Below are positions 20,357-30,447 of a stretch of DNA of 39,978 nucleotides, in pieces. The stretch covers positions 1,481,064 to 1,521,041 of the forward strand of contig BFEA01000087.1 in the NCBI GenBank assembly GCA_003427395.1, written 5' to 3'. The DNA comes from Chara braunii. Its lineage: Eukaryota; Streptophyta; Charophyceae; Charales; Characeae. The notes under the pieces were generated by a model that saw only the letters and a program-made list of their open reading frames with translations, was not told the origin of the DNA and ran no database searches. The translations under genes were made by a program, and so were the position numbers. Position 1 is the stretch's first letter. Every line of letters begins with the position of its first letter.

Positions 20357-22077
20357 ACGTCATGATCTCTCGTGGATGGCTCTTGCTATCTCTAGAAGGG
20401 CATTGCACATCATCTTGTTCGCCTCATCCACCACAACATAATGTTTCCTCTGCACTTCTACTTCGCTCTCAAGGATCTTGCACTGCCTCAACATCATAGA
20501 GCACTGTCGCTTGCCAACGCTGTCAATGGTGCATACCATCAGCTTTCCATGTTTGTCCATGGCTTTAGCGACGACCTCAAAGGTCTCCTGTCGCATGTTC
20601 TTCCTTTTCCCTGAACCGTTCGTGCTCCCATGTTGAAGGTCGAATCTTTCGTTGATCCCTAGTGGTCATCCACCGACTTCCCTCCACCCTCACTGACCAC
20701 GGATTCTGGTCCTGCTCCAGGACTCTCTGACATCTGAACCCCCTCCGATGCCCCCGTGTCTGCAAGATTCTTGGGATGAATGGTGTGATCCCCGTTTGTC
20801 ATCGCATCCATTTTGTCGTACATGCTCCGATACATGACGAAGTTGATCTTCTGGTCGATGAAGCAAGCTTAAAGTAGTCCTTTCCGTCGGACGACGTCTG
20901 AAACTTGTGAACGTCCTTAAACTGCTTCATCAAGTTGTCCCATTTCTTCCTGCAGTCGACGGCCTTCCTGATCACGCCCATCTTCCCCAACCTGGAGTGC
21001 ACATCCGCCCACTTCCATTCCCTGTTCTTCATGCGGCCGAAATCGTGCCCCATACCCATGAAATACACATCTTTATCCCTTTTCGCCCACACGAGTGCGA
21101 TCGTGTTTCCGACCGACCAGAAATTTATGGTGTCGTCGCCATCGCTCCCACACGTGGCGTCATCGATTTTCTTGTTCCGCCGACTCCTCTGCGTGAAACC
21201 TTTCCTCCCACTCCCGCGACTGGTCATGACCTTCCTCCCAAAGGGTCGATTCTCAGGCGATTGCTTGGAGTTGTAATCATCGTCACCCTCAACATCGTCG
21301 CAGTCGTACGACTCCTAAACTGTCACGCCATCACCTTCCTCGGCGTGGAGCCATTGCACCCCCTTCGGTATGGCCTCCGTTCTAGCTTGCCGCACTACCT
21401 GCCTGCACTCCGCCCACACCCGCTTGCCCGTGCGTTTGACGTGCGCACCCGCCGCAAAGACGTTGTCTTGTCGCTCTCGTCCACTCGGAGTCCCAGATTC
21501 GCTTCTCGGCGCAGGCGATAGTCACATCCAATACGGACGATGATCTACGCTGCCTCCTCCCTCGACCGTCATCGGCGTGAAACATCTATACCCACCATCG
21601 TCACGAAGTAGTTTGTGTTGCCCGTTGTCTCGCAACCCACATCTGCTTCGTATAATCCTTATCAGGGTGGGGATTGATGACTCGTGTGTGTGTCACTGCC
21701 GCTTCATTGCTGCTCGACAATTGGAAGATGAGATTGAGTTGTGCATTAACGTCGTCGTCGCACAACCCCTCGTTCAACATTGACTTGTAAGACCATGGGA
21801 TCGCCGTGTGCCTGCCGCCAAAGGACTGGCTCCCCCCCCAATCTTGCGTGAAACCACTCCCCAACGGCACAACGGATGACCTCACGTCTTCCCGCTCGTC
21901 GCCTGTCGGCGGCAGAGGAATCTCATGCGAAGGCAGGTGAGCGTACGAGACGGGTCGTATGCTTGCTTGTCGGCACACCCCAGAGTTTGTTGCCGACTGA
22001 TCATTCTTGTTGCCATGCATGCTGGTCTGTCGTTTGTCAGTCGTCGCTCCATCATGTCGCCCTTCTTCGAAGACCAT
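20357..22077 (-). pseudogene. trihelix (Myb/SANT-like) DNA-binding protein, frameshifted
   Basis: Read on the minus strand. 22077-21601 is a hydrophilic N-terminal region (FEEGRHDGATTDKRQ near its start, then ...NEGLCDDDVNAQLNL...). A linker is broken by a stop (TAG at 21315-21317) and is acidic (DCDDVEGDDDYN). 21227-20860 is the DNA-binding domain: FWSVGNTIALVWAKRDKD, then GRMKNREWKWADVHSRLGKM, then CRKKWDNLMKQFKDVHKF, with three Trp-bearing helices spaced as in trihelix/Myb_DNA-bind_4 proteins. The frame then shifts near 20865 to NFVMYRSMYDKMDAM and NGDHTIHPKNLADTG, meets TAG at 20659-20661, and shifts again to MRQETFEVVAKAMDKHGKLM ending ALLEIARAIHERS and a stop. At least four lesions make this dead. 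The family role would be DNA binding, either as a transcription factor or as the DNA-binding partner of a transposon; the context does not decide. Confidence 0.75.
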
Positions 22078-22655
22078 CTTTTCCGTGCCATGCGAGGCAG
22101 GCGGCCCACGAAATACATGCGGAAGAAGACAACGATCATAAGCAACACGACGATGAGGAGCAGCAGAGGCAGCATCTGGTGCTGGTCGGCCACGAGAAGG
22201 GAAGCAACGCTAGTTCTGTGGTCGACCGTCCAACAAACAACGGCGTGGAGGGCAGCAAAGATGGGAGTGTACTTGGACGTGTAGCATGTGATGACAAGCG
22301 ATGAAAACGACGATCGTGCCAAAAATATTTCAATCATGGAAGAACGCACCGCTGCGAACAAGTATTCAAATTTTCGACCGTTGTCCAAATTCTCCCAGCG
22401 CACTAGACCGCATGACGCTGGACGGCGACGATGAAAAGAGCCGACGGAGACCTTGTGTTGTCGGTGCGTATCGCACGTACCCAGTCCAGGCAGTAGTCCA
22501 CTAGCACATACATGACACCTGCACGTACCTCGGTTGTTTCTATCATGAACAGCAACAGAGCTGCGTGGTTCGAGGAAATTAGTGTGCATCCTGTTGTGGT
22601 AGTGATGTGTGCAGACAACTTCTTTCCGGTTGCTGCTCCTTGTTGCTAGTTGCAC
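22024..22655 (-). pseudogene. upstream part of the decayed gene: hydrophobic segment
   Basis: A minus-strand frame contains a hydrophobic run (LLLLIVVLLMIVVFF) then MYFVGRLPR and SSKKGDMMERRLTN. It overlaps the start of the trihelix N-terminal region in a different frame, and its DNA (22024-22185) is homologous to 3485-3645. It may be the original leader or anchor of the same gene family, now out of frame, or an adjoining repeat. No domain is recognised upstream of it. Confidence 0.45.
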
Positions 22656-22701
22656 AACCTGTTATCCAACCTTACTGAGTTTGCAGTGTCTCTATTGAGG
22701 T

Positions 22702-22963
22702 AACGACCATTTCGTCAAAACGGACACATTACATTTTTTGAACGAAATTGAAATTGAGTTTTTGGGCCAAAATTTGATCCAAATTTTCGGCTCCTGGAGG
22801 CCCACACCCCCTAGATGTATGTGACCTCAAGCTGAGACCAGATACATCTAGACGTCTGACCCCCAGGAGCCAAAAATTGGGACCGGATTTTGGCCCAAAA
22901 ACTCAATTTCAATTTAAATTTGTTAAAAAAATATAATATGTCCGTTTTGATGAAATTGTTGTT
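22702..22963. mobile_element. family 2 palindromic foldback element, copy A
   Basis: A 262-bp element that is an inverted repeat over its whole length. Left aacgaccatttcgtcaaaac pairs with right (reverse complement) aacaacaatttcatcaaaac, continuing through ggaca, gaaattgaaattgagttttt and ggctcctgg. At the centre a second hairpin pairs tagatgtatgtgacctca with tgagaccagatacatcta (15 of 18 positions). AGGT flanks both ends (22698-22701 and 22964-22967). The frame on the minus strand (22811-23032) is incidental. Confidence 0.88.
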
Positions 22964-22967
22964 AGGT

Positions 22968-23970
22968 GTTCCATCATGTGTGTTGCTGCCCAGCACTGCA
23001 ATTGAACCTAGACTTGCTGCTTTATCGAGCACTTAGTTGTTCCATCCTGCTGTATGTTGTGCAAAGCAACTTTTGCTATGTACTTTGCTGAGTGTTTCCT
23101 GTTGAGGACTTACAATGCACTTATTGTACGCTTGGCCTGAGTTTTCCCATGTGTATCCCACAATCAATCGAAGTACATTTGTCACGGGTTACCATTAAGT
23201 GGCATTAACGGTGTATTGGCATTGTACGTGGCATAACACCCTACGACTGACCGTTGTTGCAACTTGTTTACATTTTGCGTAGAACAAGGGAGGAGTGCGA
23301 TCTATCTAGGCAGCACAGTGATAGTTTAGTTTGAAGAGAGGAACAATAGAGGTGAAGGTGGTATCAGGCTTCTGCAAGGAGATCATTGTTGTGGTTTGGA
23401 GGATCGTCAGAGAGTCAATAGTAGGCAATTGGACTTCAGTTTGATCGAGCTGTTGCACATTCTGACCATCATTGAAGGGCCCTCGTACACATTAAGACTT
23501 CAAGGCCCTCTCGTGCGAGTCTGAGTGCACCATCCCTGGATCTGAGAAACTAAATACTTCTTCCTCTGCCCTTCTTACTTTCAATCTAGTGTATTGGCTT
23601 GGAGAGGAAGGCGGCAGGAGGGATTGAAACCCGTTATCCATGTCAAGGCCTCTGTGGGAGGTTGCCTCACGATCGCGGGTGCTCTGCCCGAACCTAGGCG
23701 AGGTTCTAGAGGCTTCATCTCCTTTTATAAACCAGTTAAAACTTGTACTTCTATATCTTGCTACCGTTTGACTGAGTATACTGCATGCATCCCTACTAAG
23801 TTTATGTTTGATTTTCTGGACTTAAATCAGAGTTAAGTAAAGAAATGCATGTCCAATCTTAGTTTCATTTTTGTTGGTTGTTTGAATGTAGATTGAGAAA
23901 GAGTTTTGAATTGGGGGAAGGCGGGAGGAAGGGGTTTTTGCTTGCAGTTGTCCGGGTCAACCAAAGGTCG
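22968..23970. other. no gene recognised
   Basis: No domain, RNA gene or repeat end identified. The phrase tccttttataaaccagtt near 23720 is TATA-like, and the plus-strand frame 23594-23836 has no motif. This may be the upstream part of whatever transcript carries the hairpin array. Confidence 0.35.
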
Positions 23971-24290
23971 GGCTTAGTTTTTAACTTTCTACATTGAATA
24001 ACCCAGCGATATGTTTATTTCTGACAACCTTGGAGGGCTTGACTTTGTTCCTAAGTTGGATGGTCTAGTTGCTCTAACTTGCGAGGGCTGCCTATGATTG
24101 CATTTTTAGGGACCAAGCTTTGTTTCTAAGTTGAATGGCTTGGTGACCTTTGTTTATTTTGAGATTTTCTGAGTGAGACTGGACTTTGTTTCCAAGTTCA
24201 ATGACCCAGTCTCCTTATATTTGTTTATTGTTTCTGAAAAATGAGGTTGAACTTTGTTTCTAAGTTGAATGAGTCAAACTACCTTTTGTT
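23971..24290 (+). repeat. hairpin array, left part (units 1-4 plus a diverged unit)
   Basis: Loop TTTGTTTCTAAGTTGAATG (or 1-3 changes) begins at 24044, 24119, 24185 and 24253; a longer diverged version is at 23974-24000. Arms on either side pair. Unit 2: ACCAAGC (24112-24118) with GCTTGGT (24138-24144), perfect. Unit 3: GAGACTGG (24175-24182) with CCAGTCTC (24206-24213), perfect. Unit 4: AGGTTGA (24244-24250) with TCAAACT (24274-24280), 6 of 7. Unit 1: GGCTTGAC with GTCTAGTT, 7 of 8 if G-T pairs are counted. Spacing is 66-75 bp. The array is cut by the LINE that follows and resumes at 30448. Confidence 0.88.
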
Positions 24291-24305
24291 TATTCTGAGG
24301 GAGAT
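24291..24305. repeat. LINE target-site duplication, left copy
   Basis: tattctgagggagat, matching tattttgagggagat at 30425-30439 with one difference in 15. Confidence 0.9.
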
Positions 24306-24665
24306 TTTTATTATTATTATTATTATTGTTCTTAATTGGGGCCCAGTGCCCAAAACTCATATTAACATATGAAATACAACCCAGAAAAACGCCTCTTCCC
24401 ATTAGGGTTGGAAGAGCCTTCGCCACTGCTCCCATAGAAATAGCTTCCTTGCTATAAATGCTAGTCCTATCTTCTTCTGAGAATTTTAACGTTAGCTAGA
24501 TCCGCCTCTTCAGCCATTTTTTTGGGCCGCCTGTTGCTGTCCATAATACCTAGCAGTCTAGCTACTCTCTTGAACCCACCACCATTCCTTGTCTTTCAAG
24601 GCTTCCCCCTTTTTATCGTTCTACATTTCCATAACTCTCCCCCATACCATGCCTTGCTTACTAAA

Positions 24666-24677
24666 CTATTTGCAGCT

Positions 24678-24719
<42 letters not shown>

Positions 24720-26008
24720 GTCTGAGAACAGGTCACTTGGCCACATTGGAGTTACGTCATCTAGCTTGATCCAATCATTGAAGAGGAGTCTGTAGTCTCT
24801 GGTTATCTCCTTGTTATCCAGCACCCCCTCCTTCCCCCCTTTTTCTCCTTTCCATTCCACCTTCCACAAACTCCCCCCCGTTTCCCCCCCGAGCCATTTT
24901 TTACAGAATACTTGTATTTTTTGCTTTATTGTGTTTTGAGTATGGATGTATTTGATCTGTGTTTTGACTTCCTCCCACCGTGCTCTTATATTTATCTGGA
25001 TCTGTTGTTGTATGCTCTACGTAAATTCTGGTCCTTCCAACCTCACACTCTCCATTTCATAGGTGCAACGATGCCTCCATAGTGCCCACAGTACTACCCT
25101 GTGTCCTTGCTTGAACATGTTGAAAGTGAAGTCGTCAGGCTGTTCCGAGGGCCATTTTTCAAACAGCAAGACTTTCCAGTCTCATGGCCAGGATGACCTT
25201 GAATTCGCTTAAAATTGGGAATTTATGTTTTTTTAAGATTTTCAATACCAATGTTTCCAGAAGCGCTGGTTCCAGACTCTATCCCACCATCGCCAGAGCC
25301 AGACTGCTCCGGGACATTGAAGAAAAATGTGCTCTCTTCCTCAATGAGAATGTGCTCGAGCATAATCTACACCAGAGGAGGGAAAGTCCTTTCTGTTCAA
25401 GGTTGGTCCTATCTATCAACCAGTTATTGGTTGGTAGGCACCTCTGTTCCATTTGCCATTGTAGAGAGGCCACATGGCAGGTTCAAGTTTCCTTTTGGTT
25501 AATTGGAACCATTTAACATTTTTCAGCGATTTTTTGCTAATGTTTAACTGTTTCATCCATCTCGCTTTCACCCGGTCCCGTAGATTGATTTTTGGTCAGA
25601 GCAGTTTGTATGTTGCTTTAATAGTAATGTTTACAACGTTTTAGTATCGGTTCTTCCCCCACCACTTGCATTCGTCCACACCCACTCCAGAGGGTCTAGG
25701 AGCAGTTGAGTTATTGGCGTATCTGGGGAGAACGCTACCCATCTGTCCTTCACCCACAAAACTTTGATGCTTGAGAATTCGTTCTTTCTGACGAATTCTA
25801 TTTGTCCAGGATGGGTCTTTTGGAGTGAGTTATCCTTACCTATTGTGAACATATCTACCACTACCGGTTCCTTTGGGTCGCAGCACACCACATTGCCCAC
25901 CTCCCCCTGACGGCCCTGAAGTAGTACCCAGTCGGATTCTTGTATTGAGGGCCCCTTCCTTAGAATTTTCCACCAGTTCAAGGGGACGCATTCTATAAAA
26001 ATTTTCAA
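24666..26008 (-). pseudogene. LINE ORF2 C-terminal region
   Basis: Downstream of the reverse transcriptase. The clearest open stretch is 26008-25631 (WWKILRKGPSIQESDWVLLQ, VVDMFTIGKDNSLQKTHPGQ, DPLEWVWTNASGGG). Further pieces with stops follow to about 24.7 kb. Plant L1-type ORF2 proteins often end in a zinc-binding domain; I cannot place its Cys/His residues with certainty here because the frame is broken several times and by the G41 run (24678-24718). Confidence 0.55.
24678..24718. repeat. G41 homopolymer
   Basis: Forty-one consecutive G on the plus strand (C on the LINE sense strand). It gives poly-Gly and poly-Pro frames that are artefacts. Confidence 0.97.
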
Positions 26009-26636
26009 CGCCTCCTCTGGTCTGTGGCAGTATCTCAGTTTTTCCTTGAGTTGATCTCTTGTAATTCAGTCCCTCCTGTCTGCGTCCTAGATACCCCCCA
26101 TTCTAAGTACCCCCCTTTTCACCCATCCTTTCCACGGGGAGTCCGTGCAATGCAGTACTTGGCCTCTCGAATTAGTTATCCTTCTACTCCCAAAAAGTGG
26201 TTGTCGGACCACTTCTTCCCATCTTTCTGGTTGGTTTTTGTCCGGAAGGGAAAGGTTCCTTCATATCTGTTGAAGTGTTGGTCAGAAGGGGTCATTGCAC
26301 AAGTCCTTCCTAAGTTTCCTCACCTCTTGTCATGGTGAATCAACTAAAGAATTTCCTTGTTGAGACCGTCGTCGTGGGATTGGTCATTCTCTGTTTTCAA
26401 TCCATGAGAGTGGGTTAATGTAGGCCGGTGTTTTCGGGGCTAATCTTGAGATCTGTTCTAAGGCCAAGTCTTTCTATGGGATATGTGGGCAGAAAAGCAG
26501 ACGCTTAAGCCATTGTATGGCCAGCCTTGACCTGTATTGTCGGGTCAATAATGCCCAATCCCCCTTTTGCTGTGGGTTGGATAATCGCCTGCCATGCAAC
26601 TCTGCTGAGCACATTGTGTTTTTTGTGATCCCCCCT

Positions 26637-27600
26637 CTATAAAAAAACCACTAACTGTCGCTGAAGGGCTCTTAGGGCGGCCTTGTCTAGCCCCCAGATG
26701 GTTGATTTATACCACAGGGAGGCGAGCACGACGTTGTTAATGACCAGGGTTCTGCCAATCAGTGAGGTATGTTTGTCTCTCCATAGTGCTAGCTTTTTCA
26801 GGGCAGGCCTGATTATCCATTCTTTGTTGGATGGTGGTTTGCCATTGGCTGTCAATGAGACTCCCAAGACTCTGCTTGGGACTTCTTGCGGTAACCATCT
26901 AACTTTTGGTTGTTCCGGGGGTCTCCCTCCTTGATGGTGGATTCACCATCCCAAAGTCTTATTCTCTCAATTGACTCTCATATCCGATAAGGTATAGAAG
27001 CGGTCCATCATGTGTTGGACTCCTTCCATCGACTCCCGGGTTGCGTCCACCATGAGGGTCAGATCATCTGCAAACATAGAGTAAACCGGGATAGCTTCTT
27101 TAGGCATTGAGGATATATGTGTATTGTTGTCAACGCTTCGGAATCCATGATTATTACAAAAAGGAATGAGGCTAATGAATCCCTCTGCCTTACTGATCTT
27201 TGCTGGTTAATCGGCGGTGTAAGATTGTCGTTTACCATGACCCTAGTTGTTGCATTTTATGAAGGATTTGCACCCAACGTCTAAATCTGACTCCGATATT
27301 AAAATTTTCTAAGTATTTGTCTAAGAATATCCAATCCACATGATCGTAGGCTTTCTCAAAGTCAATGACGATGATTGCAGCGTTCCGTTTAGACTATCTT
27401 GTTAGCTTAATCACCTCATTGACTAACAAAATGTTGTTCTGGATGTTTCTCCTTTTGATAAATCCTGTCTGGTTTGGATGTATGATATTTTCCATTACAC
27501 TGGACAAGCGGTTTGCTAATGCCTTTGCCACCATCTTGTAGACCATTGTGAGAAGTGTGATTGGTCTATAGTTTCTTATATTCATCTTTGCTTCTTTTTT
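26637..27600 (-). pseudogene. LINE reverse transcriptase domain, frameshifted
   Basis: Read on the minus strand. NYRPITLLTMVYKMVAKALA (27585 on) is the RT finger motif. HPNQTGFIKRRN follows, then VIDFEKAYDHVDW (about 27370-27330), which carries the first catalytic Asp, then SVRQRDSLASFLFV (normally SVRQGDP-like, with Gly changed to Arg). After a frameshift near 27110-27130 comes PVYSMFADDLTLM (about 27090-27050) with the catalytic Asp pair intact, then the thumb-like LGV/RTLVINNVVLASLWYK stretch to 26637. The reaction would be target-primed reverse transcription of the LINE RNA. The catalytic residues are present but split between frames. Confidence 0.88.
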
Positions 27601-28358
27601 TAAGGGATTGTTAAACCCCTTGGCCTACAAATTCCCCTGTCCGGCCTTCCTCCCACATTGCATCATAATATCTCATTAGGTCTTCTGAAATGTCCTCCCA
27701 CATCGCTTCCTATAATTCCTTGGGAAGACCATCTATGGCCGGGTTTTTTTCCTCTTCCATAAGCATCAGCGTTGTCCATACCTCACCTTTTGTAAGAGGT
27801 CTTTCTAATAGTTCTTTTTGTTGCTCTGTCAGTGTTCCGGTGAGGGGGAGTAGAAACTCATCAATTTACTTCAACCTTTGCGCCTCGGGTTGGAGCCCAC
27901 ACTCTGATGTGAAGAGGTTTTGAAAAAAGTCCCTTGTTATTTTTATGCAAGTTGTTGTCAATGTAAATAGCGGACCTTCGTGGACGTTTGGGTCCTCCAA
28001 GGATTCTATAGTCGATCGCTCAAGTTTGGTTTTGACCATTGCGAAAAATTTTGTGTCAATGGTTCCTTCCGTGTTGTGTTTGCGTAACTTTCCCCGGATC
28101 CTAATGCCCTGCCATCGGTGTTCCATTCGTTGCAGATCTGGGTTTCTAACATTTGCATCTCGTTGGCTATTCCTGTCAGCCTTGTGTCGGTATGCCTATC
28201 ATCTTCTTGTTGTTGAAGATGTTGCAATATATGTTGAAGGTCAATCTCTTCTGCATTGCGTCGGGCTGCGAGCAGTTTTGAGTATCGTTGCATTTGCGGC
28301 CCAGGAATGTCAGACCGTTGTTGAACCATGGCATGTTGTCTTGGATTCGGCCTTTTTG

Positions 28359-29153
28359 TTAGCGCCAATAGGCCCAGACTTGTTTCAGATAGGTCTTGAA
28401 CCGCTCTATAGTCAACAGAGACGTGTTAAGTTTGTAGAATCCCCTCCCTTGATCTGGCTTCGTCCGGAATGAGAAGATGATGAGACGCATTGCATGGTCA
28501 AGCCCCAGGTGAGGGCTGCATGGGGATATTTCTGTCATTTGCAAAGTTCCTTGCAGTTCTGCTGAGATTAGAATTAGTTCAATGCGTGATTTGGACACGT
28601 TCTCTGTTTGTTATTTGCGAAAGCAGGTGAAACTGCGTCGGGTAGGGAATGTTTGTCGGAACGCGCCTACGAGGTGGAGAGTTTGGATCAGATGATCTGC
28701 TATGGTATTTTCGTCGCTCTCCACGTAGAAGGGGTAGATTGGGATCTTCCATCTGTCTAACCATCGGTCCGGTGTTTCATTGAAGTCCCTTGCCATTATT
28801 ATTGGTATGCCAACTTACAATTTTGTTTTTAGTTTTTTAAAGAAAAGTTGTTGTTCTCTAGGCTCATTCGGTCCATATACATTCAAAATGCTGACCACTT
28901 CGATTTTCAACATTGCGAGGATGTACACCCATCTCCCCTCCTCCTGGTTCGTCTCCTAGTTGAGCGGCTCCACCCTAGACCCCGGAGGGAGCCAAATAGC
29001 CACTCCTCCACTGCCTGGTTTTGGGGCATGGGCTCGGAATGCCTGGTGTGGCCAAATCTCTTTATGCACATGATTGTGTTCCGAGGTGTCAGCCAAATGA
29101 GTTTCTTGTAGGCATACGACATCCGACCAATCCCTTCCTTCCATCCCTCTCAA
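28359..29153 (-). pseudogene. LINE APE-type endonuclease domain, broken
   Basis: Minus-strand pieces in order: DWSDVVCLQETHLADTSEHN with the catalytic Glu of LQETH (29153 on); SGGVAIWLPPG; after a gap, MARDFNETPDRWLDRW with the DFN motif (28796 on) and LVGAFRQTFPTRRSFTCFRK; SKSRIELILIS, where the family usually has SRID (28598 on); and finally HLGLDHAMRL with the terminal DH. All hallmark blocks of the exonuclease-endonuclease-phosphatase fold are there, spread over at least three frames. It would nick target DNA to prime insertion. Confidence 0.85.
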
Positions 29154-29349
29154 GAGCTACATGATCGCCTTCCTTTTAGTTAGTTTTGCAGATGTCAGTC
29201 CATTTACGTTTAGTGACCGCAAATCTAGGTTTGCAGTTCGTTTGTTGAGCTTACATTGTTTGTCCTTGTTGTACAGCGCGTCAATCACATTCATTTCTTA
29301 TATCTCTCGTCCTTTAAATTGGGATTGGTTGTTTCTTCTTTTTTTTTCT

Positions 29350-30415
29350 TTAAAATGACAACCATGGCTCTTTGTCCAGTAGGCCTCCCTTCTGCAGGGT
29401 GCCATTTGTCAATAATTTTATTAAAAAGGACCTGATGTTTTTTTCCGACCAGGGATCACAGACTTTAATCTTCAGTAATTGCAAGTTCATTATCATTCCC
29501 TTGCTAAACCAGTGTAGACTCTCTACTTGTGCCTGCTCATATCTCAAGTATACTACATCTTTAGGGGACAACCTGTGCTCGTCATACGAGATCACCTGAG
29601 AGGAGGAGGCACCTTGTGGGAGGCGGGTTGGGCTATATCTGATCTTAAGAGTGTCGGACCACCTCCCCATGCTGAGAGAGAGAGGAGAAATGTCGATCGA
29701 CCTTTCATAGTGATTTCCCCGTGAGTCGCCCCCGGTGGTACAGAGAGGCCTATTTCCCAGGAGTCTTCCCTGCATCTGACCAATATCAGGATCAATCATT
29801 TTTTCAGTGGTTTGTTCGTTGTCCCTCCTTTGTCAAGCAGGTGACGAATTTTCTGGCGTTGATTTGTGAGGTCTAGATCCGGAGGATTTGGAGGGGGGAT
29901 ATCCTTTCGTATTTTTTAGGTTTTCATTGTATGAGTATTTCAGGTTGCCAAGCGGTCAGTGCCAAACACAGATTGTTTCCCTCCTCTTTCGCCTGTTCCC
30001 CATCCTCCTTTCCCTTTATCGCCCCTTCTTCCGTCAGCCCTGTTCTGTCCCCGCCACCCCCCTCCTCTTTCGTCTGTGCCCCTTCCTCCTTCTTCTCCCC
30101 TTCTGCTCCTTCTTCCGTCTGCCCTCTCCTTGATTCTGGATTCTCTATTTCCCCCCCTTTCTTATTCTCTGTTTTGCCGTCTGCTATGGTCTCTGTCTCT
30201 TGCTTTTCTTCTTTCCTTTCCTCCTGGCTTCGTCTCTTCCCTTGTACCTTTTCTCTTCCTTCTCCTGTGTTAACATGTGTTTGTTGTTTTGAGTTAGTCC
30301 CCTCTGCTTTGGCCGTATCAAGGTTTTCCTTTCTATTCTATAAGGGAATTATGATCAGGTCGTGCCTCCCTTCTTCAGGGGTGCCGCTCTCGGCCGACTG
30401 AAAGCGATTGAGGAC
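29350..30415 (-). pseudogene. LINE ORF1-like region
   Basis: Upstream of the endonuclease. The first part (30.4-29.9 kb on the minus strand) is Glu/Lys/Gly-rich low-complexity sequence; then 29799-29350 is an open frame of 149 codons ending KGGLLDKEPWLSF. The position and the DKEPW phrase recall the RNA-binding ORF1 of plant LINEs, but I cannot confirm a domain. It has no clear start codon near the 5' end, so the element may be slightly truncated. Confidence 0.5.
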
Positions 30416-30424
30416 AATGGTGAG

Positions 30425-30439
30425 TATTTTGAGGGAGAT
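30425..30439. repeat. LINE target-site duplication, right copy
   Basis: tattttgagggagat; see the matching copy at 24291-24305. Confidence 0.9.
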
Positions 30440-30447
30440 CAAGTGAA

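Larger units (their letters stand above)
24306..30424 (-). mobile_element. non-LTR retrotransposon (LINE), near full length
   Basis: A 6119-bp insertion read on the minus strand, with a 15-bp target duplication at its ends. Its 3' end carries an (AAT)n-rich tail (the attatt run at about 24306-24330 on the plus strand). In order it encodes a Lys/Glu-rich ORF1-like region (30.4-29.35 kb), an APE-type endonuclease (29.15-28.36 kb), a reverse transcriptase (about 27.6-26.6 kb) and a long C-terminal region (26.0-24.7 kb). This is the gene order of plant L1-type LINEs, and the length is in the usual range for a complete one. It is broken by several frameshifts and stops. A 41-base G run sits in the C-terminal part. 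It lies inside the hairpin array, so it is younger than the array. Confidence 0.92.

Noticed and set aside
22811-23032. 73-codon minus-strand frame
   Set aside because: Mostly within foldback element copy A.
29888-30401. Plus-strand Ser/Pro/Phe-rich frames
   Set aside because: Antisense to the Glu/Lys-rich ORF1-like region of the LINE.
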